Assembly: GCA_949752735.1 (NCBI GenBank)
Contig: OX457047.1
Location: forward strand, 10,495,872 to 10,559,871
DNA: 64,000 nt
DNA from: Lumbricus terrestris
Lineage: Eukaryota > Annelida > Clitellata > Crassiclitellata > Lumbricidae
Direction: 5' to 3'
In this document: in pieces, positions 56,626 through 64,000 of the stretch
Position numbering within the stretch: position 1 is the first letter of the stretch
Layout: each line of letters starts with the position of its first letter
The notes under the pieces: model-generated
What the model saw: the letters and a program-made list of their open reading frames with translations, nothing else
Told to the model about the DNA's origin: nothing
Databases searched by the model: none
Position numbers and translations under genes: made by a program

Positions 56626-57299
56626 GCTGTGCAACGTAGGCTACATCCATCGGCCGCAGTTGATAAGAAAGGCTTTTTAAAGTCACCATTGTTGACCTTT
56701 AGGCTTGCAAAGATATGTTTCATTTATCAAAATGGTGAACCGATTTCCTATTTGCTAAGTTACAAATCCATAATATGAGACAAAAAGATAAAAACCCTAA
56801 TATCTATGAGATGACAAGTTGAAAGCACACGTACAACCTTTGCCATCCATTTTAGCCACCTGGCGACTATATTATAATAATCGCTGGCGAAAAAGAGACA
56901 TAGAAAGGAAATTCGTACATCTTGCCTGCTTCAGTCAACACCGACAACTGGCGAAAGAAGACAAAACACAAAAGATCATTAGGGCCTACATGGCTATCCA
57001 TCCAAATTGCTTTTCATTATCCTGCTACAGTAACGTACACGTATGCTCCGAGTGAATATTGCGATTAATACAGAAGTTGACAGCATTTAGAGAAAGTTGT
57101 AGACCAGGATAGCAAGGTAGGTCTATTATTTTTTTATACTCTGGCTGACTTAATTTTAATTTTCGTCTTAGCTGCGTAGCGATCGACCAACCATGACGAA
57201 GATATCAGGTTGCGTAGAAGTATGGAACAGAGAAGGACACGGTTTGTTGCAGTTCGACATTACGACATTAGGCCTAAGTAAAACTAAGTAGGCCTACGT
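56626..57299. other. Intergenic, nothing recognised
   Basis: No supported gene. Confidence 0.4.
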
Positions 57300-57545
57300 A
57301 AGGGTTGGAGATGGGGAGGTACAAGGTGAGGCAGAATGGGGTTGCGGGTGGAGTGGGGGTCGCGGGCGCCATAGGGTTGGAGCGACCAGGTAGGGGTGGG
57401 TGGCGTGGGGTGGTGTCGGGGGTTGGGTGTGAACCGGGTTGATGGGTGGGGCAAAGTGCGGCGGAGCAGCGAGGTAGACTTTGCCGGGGACGCTGGGTGG
57501 GGCTAGAAACCAAAATTTCCCCGGGTAGCGCCGGTTACCAGAACT
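57300..57545 (+). repeat. G-rich segment with CCCGGGTAGCGCCGG end
   Basis: GGGTGGGG-rich, ending tttccccgggtagcgccggt. Resembles an inverted partner of 57640-57840. Confidence 0.5.
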
Positions 57546-57639
57546 ATAGTTGTTCAATGTGAGCAAACAACAGTCATCAGGATGGTTTCTCTGTTAACAA
57601 TAACTGGAATGCGACTAATTGCCTTTACATATACTGTAT

Positions 57640-57840
57640 TATTACTAGCTGGGGTACCCGGCGTTGCCAGGGAAATTTAGGATTCAACCCGCTACGGCCA
57701 CAACCCACGACACAACACCCACCACACTCCGACCTCTACCGGTACGCCACCCCGTCCCACCCCACTCCCTCCACCCCTCTCCACCCCTCTCCACCCCACC
57801 CCCTCCCACCCCCACCACCCCGCTCCACTTCCACCCCACC
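57640..57840 (-). repeat. C-rich segment starting ACTAGCTGGGGTACCCGGCG
   Basis: On the minus strand a G-rich run ends aaatttccctggcaacgccg then gggtaccccagctagta, as in 54730-54907. Probably the end of the same dispersed repeat family. Confidence 0.55.
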
Positions 57841-57937
57841 TCTGTTGACGCTTGGTTGAATCTGTTGACGGTTGGTTGAATATGTTGACAGTTGGTTGAA
57901 TTTGCTGACGGTTGATTGAATCTGTTGACGGTTGAGT
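57841..57937. repeat. 20-bp minisatellite
   Basis: Five near-perfect units of tctgttgacggttggttgaa, spaced exactly 20 bp; the hAT element inserted directly beside the last one. Confidence 0.9.
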
Positions 57938-57946
57938 CCTTTACAA

Positions 57947-59128
57947 CAGGGGTTCTCAACCGGTGTGTCGCGACACACTAGTGTGTCGCGACTTGACCGG
58001 CGGTGTGTCGCGTAAAAGTGGTGTGTCGCTGGTGTGTCGCGAAGAATTGGTGTGTCGCGAATTAATAATAATGATAATAAATTATCTTCCTTTCTTTTCC
58101 AAAATGACACAACGATAATCCTAAATAACACCAGTCTACTAAATTCCCACAGCACACGTCCGTTGTTCTTGCATTATACACTGACATACTTTACTTACAG
58201 GTAATTTAGAAGTTAGAATCGTGTGCTATCCAGTGATGTCACTGATTTCTCTAATCTGAAAACTGCTCTATCAGAAGCCACAGATAGTGACGAAGCAGAC
58301 TATAATATTAGCTGGCAGACACCATGCTTGCACTTGCTGTGGAACATTTGTATATTCTGTCATTGAATTTCAGAAGATACTTTCCATCCTCTTCAGATGC
58401 TGATATTAAGAGGACAAGGTGGATGTTGAACACATTCCTCAGAGAAAACATCAATGGAGCAGAATTGAACAACAATGAACAGGAAACACTTGTTGAGCTG
58501 CAATGTGATTCCAGAATGAAGAACATGTATAAGCACTAATAGAACTCAGTCCTGTCAAAGACGTATAAGGAAGAACACTACAAATCACCTGCAAGCAAGG
58601 TTATCAAGGAGCTGGTTTCCTTTCATAGCTCCAACTTATCTGAACAGAGCTTTTCTCAGATGATCAACATAAAGAACAAGAATAGGAACAAACTTGTCGG
58701 GGGTGCCCTCTCAGCCTGCTTACGAATTGCACTTGCAAAAACTGCGGAACTGCGTTTTAATATGATCCAAAGAACAATCCAAGAACAAAGATCCCATTAA
58801 CTGTTATGGCTACAAGGTCTTAGTAATTAGGTGACTAAATTGACGTCGAGTTGTAGAAACGACTATAGATTGGGATCAGAAGAATAATTAGAATTTTAGA
58901 ATCATAAAAATTGGAAAGAAATTCAATATAATTATTCTCATTTACTTAAAATGTTAGCAGTTTAGCATTTTAGAAGGATAAACAAGTTTGAGAGCAAATT
59001 TTAAAAGACATGTTTAACTTTGGCACTTTTTATATTACGACATTTACTTATGACGATTGAATGATGTGTCGCCAAATTTGATAGCAAATTTAAGTGTGTC
59101 GCGGGACGAAAAAAGTTGAGAACCCCTG
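57947..59128 (+). mobile_element. Decayed hAT transposon with 8-bp target duplication
   Basis: Ends caggggttctcaacc and gttgagaacccctg form terminal inverted repeats. The exact 8-bp duplication ctttacaa lies on each side (57939-57946 and 59129-59136). gtgtgtcgcg words recur near both ends. The remains of a ZBED5-like hAT transposase lie inside. Confidence 0.92.
58324..58800 (+). pseudogene. hAT (ZBED5-like) transposase relic
   Basis: One frame runs from a LNFRRYFPS region through LVELQCDSRMK to two consecutive stops (TAA TAG at 58537-58542). It then continues in frame to the C-terminal dimerisation motif SEQSFSQMINIKNKNRNKL and ACLRIAL, ending at 58800. The BED zinc finger and the catalytic aspartates are missing; the copy is internally deleted. 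The C-terminal motif is typical of hAT transposases and of domesticated ZBED proteins, but the stops rule out a working gene. Confidence 0.8.
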
Positions 59129-59326
59129 CTTTACAAGAGTCGTAAATAATGGATTTGATTGGTGACTATATAAAGCAGACTGAATTGGTTGACGACATCC
59201 ATCATCGATTCAATTATTTTGCGTTCCATCCTGTATGTATAAAAATTCTAGCAGAGGACCGAATGACTGAATGATTATTTGTCTCACTAATTCTCCGACT
59301 TCTCCATTCATTATATCTTCTTCTTT
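59129..59326. other. Spacer, right flank of hAT element
   Basis: No feature beyond the target duplication. Confidence 0.4.
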
Positions 59327-59722
59327 CTATTCAGGCAATCCCTCCGTTGAGGAGGGGTCAGCCACTCGGATCCTTCTCCACCACTCGTACCTTTTTCCAA
59401 CGCCTTCTTTCTTCAGTTTGAGCAGCTTTAGATCTCGTTGTATCACTCCTTTTCTTTTGTCGTTCCCGGCTGCGTCTACTATATTTATCTCAGCTTGCAT
59501 GATTCTTTTGACATTATGACTATCCTCTTCTTTTCTTATTACATGTTCATGCCACCTCAGCCTATTCTCTCTTGCGTCTTGCAGTCTATTATACACGTTA
59601 CTCCGAGCATCTTTCTGATGTCCTCCTTGCGTTTCATGTCTTTCAGTGAGATTCCCTGCAGCCTCCATCGCAGAATTATTATCATCTCTGTTCTCTCCTT
59701 TTAACCCCTTTTCCCACTCCAC
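59327..59722 (-). pseudogene. LINE reverse-transcriptase tail relic
   Basis: A minus-strand frame includes NRLRWHEHVIRKEED followed by RGVIQRDL-like residues (read as KGVIQRDLKLL). This is the (R)LRW-x-GHV-x-R motif and following region near the C-terminus of LINE ORF2 proteins. The N-terminal half of this frame is frame-shifted relative to the family. 5' truncated. Confidence 0.6.
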
Positions 59723-60162
59723 TCCTCATCGCTTTTCTCCATCTATTAATGATTGAGTGATTCAGAGAATTGCTTACCATGAACGACACAGTGACGATAT
59801 AAATTATTATGCCCACAAGCAGCGGACGATATTTTCAAGTGTCTATAAATTATATTCACTTTGTCTCAGTTTCTTGGTTGATTGGTCAACTCATGACGTC
59901 ACAATGAGTACTTGTCTCAAGAAAATATTTATATTGAAATTGTTATCACATAAACTGAGTAGCACTGCGGTACAATCATGACTCAGCAGGCCTAGGTATA
60001 GTGCAATAGGAGCCAACGAAACGATAATACCATTATTAGCACTGACTTAACACTTTCTTGATTATTATTAATGAATGTATTCATCACTTAATCAGAAACT
60101 AAATGACGTAGATAATACAAATAAAACAACAACAGTAGGCTAATTATAATATCAGCAATACT
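59723..60162. other. Intergenic, nothing recognised
   Basis: No supported gene. Confidence 0.4.
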
Positions 60163-60393
<231 letters not shown>

Positions 60394-60399
60394 CGTCTT

Positions 60400-60541
60400 T
60401 CTATAGCGCATAGTGATGGAGGAAAAGGGAGGACGGAGGGGAGGGAGAGTGAAGAAACGAGAGGAGGGAGAGACGAATGGAGGGGATGGGAGGGGAGGGT
60501 AGGGGAGGGGAGTTGGACAGTCTTTTCAGTACAGCTAGTAT
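60400..60541. repeat. GGGA-rich repeat ending in TACAGCTAGTA
   Basis: Purine-rich stretch followed by ggacagtcttttcagtacag then ctagta. Second copy of the repeat end at 54730-54907, lacking the gcaacgcgtggccggg part. Confidence 0.6.
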
Positions 60542-61060
60542 TTTTATATTTATTAGAAGCGCTATATTGACCAACTATACTATAAGATGTTATTGTAAGG
60601 CAGAAGACAGTCGATCCAGTGCTTGACTGAAGACGCTGCCTAGCAGCCAGCATCAACATACCTCAGTCATCCGATTAATTACCTCTTTCCCATTCTATTC
60701 AGCCGCACTACACATATGATACAGGGTTTCAATGCAATGCTGCAGCTGAAGAAAGGTTTATATTTCATACTCGGTCGGCAGTTGAGTTCAATAATATCAG
60801 ATTGTAATAAAGGCCTTAAAGCCTAATGAAGACTTGCACAATATACTGGTTAGTGCGTGAACACTGTGAGCCATAGTCAAACATTGCAGTAATGGAAGAA
60901 ATAATTCTAATATTTGCTTATAAATTCAAGTGGGCTAGTTAACCGTAGGATAGGATTACATAATATAAGCTTACTAGGAAAGCAAGACAAAACAAAGTCT
61001 AACAGGAGTTGAAGTGAACAGTTTGGCAACCTGCAAGGCGCTCCTGTTTCCTCTGCCCTA
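60542..61060. other. Intergenic, nothing recognised
   Basis: No supported gene. Confidence 0.4.
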
Positions 61061-61065
61061 AGGCT

Positions 61066-61312
<247 letters not shown>

Positions 61313-61875
61313 TACTGATTGACATGCGTCTTGCCTCTTTATCAACATAGATTATTGCTAGCGTCTCGTTGTACCTACATGTAGACTCCTAGAGTCTTAA
61401 TGCTGCAGGCCTATAATTCAGTGCGATCTGTTGTTAAAGCATTTTGTATGCGACATGCATTGCAGGTCTATCAGTGAATATAGAACCAGGCGAAGAGACG
61501 GAGACTTAGAGTTGCACTGTGTGCGATCCACTGTACAGGTGAGTCATAATTATAATTGCTTTTCTAAGTTCTTTCAACTATCAGCTACTACTAACGTAGA
61601 CTCTAATGTTCGTTGTTTAGAGACAAGTCTACTTATTCCGTCAATATTATAAGTTCGTTAAGAAAAATAGGCCTATTATAAATTCTGCATTTCGTCTCTT
61701 GTAGTCTAAAGCAGCCACTAAAGTCTATTGGCCAATCCTCGCAATCTGCTCAATTCAGGGTTGAACCTATATCTCATTACTAAATTGTCTAATTTTATTA
61801 TTATAATTGTCACAACGATCAATGCTATCATAATATGCCAAAATCTCGCATGTGATGATGTGAGAACTAGAAAGT
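61313..61875. other. Intergenic, nothing recognised
   Basis: No supported gene; could be DEG/ENaC upstream sequence. Confidence 0.4.
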
Positions 61876-61985
61876 TGCGAAAATACGTTCGTATCATGTC
61901 GTAGATTCAGGTTTGCTATGCATTTTAATAAAATTATATGCATAGCAAACCTGAATCTACGACATGATACGAACGTATTTTCGCA
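61876..61985. repeat. Perfect 48-bp inverted repeat, 14-nt loop
   Basis: Left arm 61876-61923 starts tgcgaaaatacgttcgtatc; right arm 61938-61985 is its exact reverse complement. The loop (tttaataaaattat) is AT-only. Any transcript from either strand would fold into a perfect 48-bp stem. Lies 313 bp upstream of the DEG/ENaC start codon. Confidence 0.95.
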
Positions 61986-62297
61986 GGGTTTCAAAGCATT
62001 GAACAACAACTGCCAATTCCATCGAGGTTCTTATCGGAACAGTCGACTAAATTCCATTCAGCTTCAAGATTCAGCAGAACTGCTTTGACCAAATTTGATC
62101 GCCTGAAAATATTATTTTATGAGAGACATCAGCTGCAGTAAAAATTCAAAAGTTGAACTTAAAAGTCAAATTCCATTTATCGCTTGATAACCTTCGCCAC
62201 GCTCAATATTACATTTAAACCGAATATCTTTGCGTTCTTTAACACACAGGACAGAGAGCAAGACGTTTGTTGAACGTGCGGACACAACCCCTCAGAG
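61986..62297 (+). other. Upstream region of DEG/ENaC gene
   Basis: A pyrimidine-containing stretch ending aacacacag|g at 62241-62250 could be a 3' splice site, which would put the start codon in a second exon after a 5' UTR intron. Weak evidence. No TATA box assigned. Confidence 0.4.
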
Positions 62298-62856
62298 ATG
62301 AGTCATCCATTCACGCTCGAATACATGCGGGAAGGTGAAATGCCATCAACCCAGATAGAAAATCAACAAGAGTCAACAATGTGTGAAAGTCCCACAGAGT
62401 CAAGACAGTGCAGGAGAGTTAGGGAGAGTGAGTCTGCGATTGTCGGACGCCAGATCGATCCAGATGCAGAGAATATTGAAGCCATGGAAACCATCAAAGA
62501 AGAGATGAATGTAACCGACATGGAAGATGAAAGAATTGGTTTCGTTAAGCTCATGAGAATGAACGTGAGACGTAGGATGAAACAGTTTGCAGATGAAGTC
62601 TCCATTGTGGGTCTGTCTTACTTAGTCAAGCCATCATCGCATAGAATTGGTTCCATTATCCGAAAGGTCATATGGATAATGCTTCTCCTCTTTGGAACAG
62701 GATTCATGGTTTTCCAGTTTTACGATCGCATATCATTTTATCTGGCATACCCAACCAAGGTCAACTATCGCGTCGCTTACAACCGATCCCTACGCTTCCC
62801 TACAGTCACCATCTGCCCCGAATTTCAACTCAGCAAAAAAGCTCTGCTATCACTTG
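62298..62856 (+). CDS. DEG/ENaC sodium channel, first coding exon
   Basis: Encodes the cytoplasmic N-terminus and first membrane segment of a degenerin/ENaC/ASIC-type trimeric sodium channel at the plasma membrane. Residues 1-95 are acidic and variable. 97-110 (FADEVSIVGLSYLV) is the gating region before TM1. TM1 is about 122-143 (RKVIWIMLLLFGTGFMVFQF). The post-TM1 signature FPTVTICP is at 167-174. The gating motif is His-Gly in most family members, but here it is Val104-Gly105. The start ATG has G at -3 and A at +4. The exon ends in phase 1 at ctatcacttg|gtaagt. The extracellular Cys-rich domain and TM2 are downstream. ASIC, FaNaC or other subtype cannot be decided. Confidence 0.9.
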
Positions 62857-63100
62857 GTAAGTTAAGAATTCAATTTTATCCTCATCTACACAAGAAAGTC
62901 ATTTAAATAACCTGCACTAATTTTCTTATTTGGGCCTCTCTTCGTTTGTTTTATTATCTTCCATATTTAAAGTATTCTCCAGCACATGGCACTTCTAATA
63001 ATAATAACTTAATAGCGACAATGACGATGATGACGACGTCGACGACGATGATGATGATGATAATGGTGATGATGATAACAATAATAATAATACTAGAAAA

Positions 63101-63146
<46 letters not shown>

Positions 63147-63868
63147 TAATAATAATAATAAATTATAATAAAGGAAAGTCTCAAATATTTAAATATTCAA
63201 GTATTTGGACCCCCAAAGAACATACCTCTAAGCCCCCTTAGCCGTGAAAACAATGTGCCCATCAACATTGTGGTCTTGCATTTGTGTCCGAGATTGGACG
63301 ACGGTCATCTGGAGATTGACGCGAAACAGGATTTCTGTTTCAGAGCATCTCAGTCACTATCCAATGCTTCAACGCTGTTGCATTCCAGAGCACCGGGTCT
63401 GGATTACCCGGGGCGATGGACCGGCTGCAATAAGCAAGCTAAAATTGATATTATGAAATAAATCAAAACCTGAAACTAATTTTTCTTATTAATACTTAGA
63501 CCTATAGTAATAATAAATATTGACTACTCATAATAATTATCACTTAGTAGTAATAGGCCTAGAGATAAAAGTGTCAGTGATAACAATGACGATAAGAATG
63601 ATGATGACAGTGAAATCCATCAATTGAAGGAAAGCACCTTACACAAAATAATGGTGAACCTGATGTAATCAACTTCTTTACATAAATCTAAATTTCTGTA
63701 TTTCGGTAGATCAACGTCATTATTTTTCTTTCGTGCGATGCGTCGTTAATCGTAGTCTAAGGTTTCTAAATGCGCTGAATGCAGGGTACAAGAGCTCTGA
63801 CACAACTGGTAATTAAGGTCTGGGTTGAAAGTCTCAGTTCAATTTGGAATTTTTCTAAACTGCTTCAG
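62857..63868 (+). other. DEG/ENaC intron 1
   Basis: Begins GTAAGTTAAG and ends tttctaaactgcttcag; joins phase-1 exons so that the codon becomes GGT. Contains (GAT)n- and (AAT)n-type repeats at 63020-63165. An unassigned 68-codon frame lies at 63255-63461. Confidence 0.85.
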
Positions 63869-64000
63869 GTCCAGAGGTACAACAGGTGGCTACAATCCGT
63901 TTTGCACCTTTTTGGGATATGAATTTCGGTGACCAAGCAGCAGGCATTGATTTCTCTCAACTGGATGTCGACTGGGAGTCTTTCTATAATTTTATCGGCG
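63869..64000 (+). CDS. DEG/ENaC sodium channel, second exon (runs off window)
   Basis: Starts gtccagaggtacaacaggtg after the cag acceptor. It stays open to the end of the window in the phase set by exon 1, reading GPEVQQVATIRFAPFWDMNF and later LDVDWESFYNFIG. Position just after the FPTVTICP signature fits the start of the extracellular domain. Incomplete at the right edge. Confidence 0.8.

Noticed and set aside
63255..63461. A 68-codon frame in DEG/ENaC intron 1 as an alternative exon
   Set aside because: No similarity to the channel's extracellular domain and the exon 1-exon 2 junction is already in phase without it.

Overview
The window looks like genomic DNA from an animal, most probably a marine invertebrate and tentatively a deuterostome such as an echinoderm or hemichordate. 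It holds split host genes with GT/AG splice sites, very many microsatellites, and a dense mix of LTR retrotransposons, LINEs, SINEs and DNA transposons. The deuterostome hint rests on an HCN channel exon, on Gmr1-type Ty3/gypsy elements, on foldback elements resembling the sea-urchin TU type, and on a very frequent TAGGCCTA word. The species cannot be settled from the sequence.

Only two host genes are supported. An HCN (Ih) channel first coding exon lies on the minus strand at 19560-20722. The first two exons of a DEG/ENaC sodium channel lie on the plus strand at 62298-62856 and 63869-64000, the second running off the window.

Layout: 1-11250 is LINE debris (L2/CR1-like 3' ends), short tails related to it, minisatellites and two foldback-like elements, one of them nested in a LINE reading frame with a 9-bp target duplication. 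11648-19168 is a complete Ty3/gypsy element on the minus strand with 574-bp LTRs, inserted in a (CTAT)n array. 19169-21000 is microsatellite plus HCN exon. 22591-23166 holds two tRNA-derived SINEs whose 3' ends match the LINE tails. 23719-24083 and 28585-29212 are small DNA transposons. 30201-37668 is an LTR element with about 1.96-kb LTRs, a short internal region without gag or pol, and a 2.1-kb CACTA-like transposon inside the 5' LTR; the 3' LTR preserves the empty site. 40207-41123 is a small element with perfect 26-bp terminal inverted repeats and G4-prone arrays. 42236-42529, 44041-44512 and 59327-59722 are LINE reverse-transcriptase tails. 47975-54673 is a second complete Ty3/gypsy element with 448-bp LTRs and one intact 1593-codon gag-pol. 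57947-59128 is a decayed hAT element with a perfect 8-bp target duplication.

The most notable biology is in the retroelements. Both full gypsy elements place integrase before reverse transcriptase, the copia-like order that defines the Gmr1 group. One is a single ORF. In the other, gag-protease and pol share one frame but are separated by a single TAA, although the LTRs appear identical. A perfect 48-bp inverted repeat with a 14-nt loop lies about 300 bp upstream of the DEG/ENaC start.
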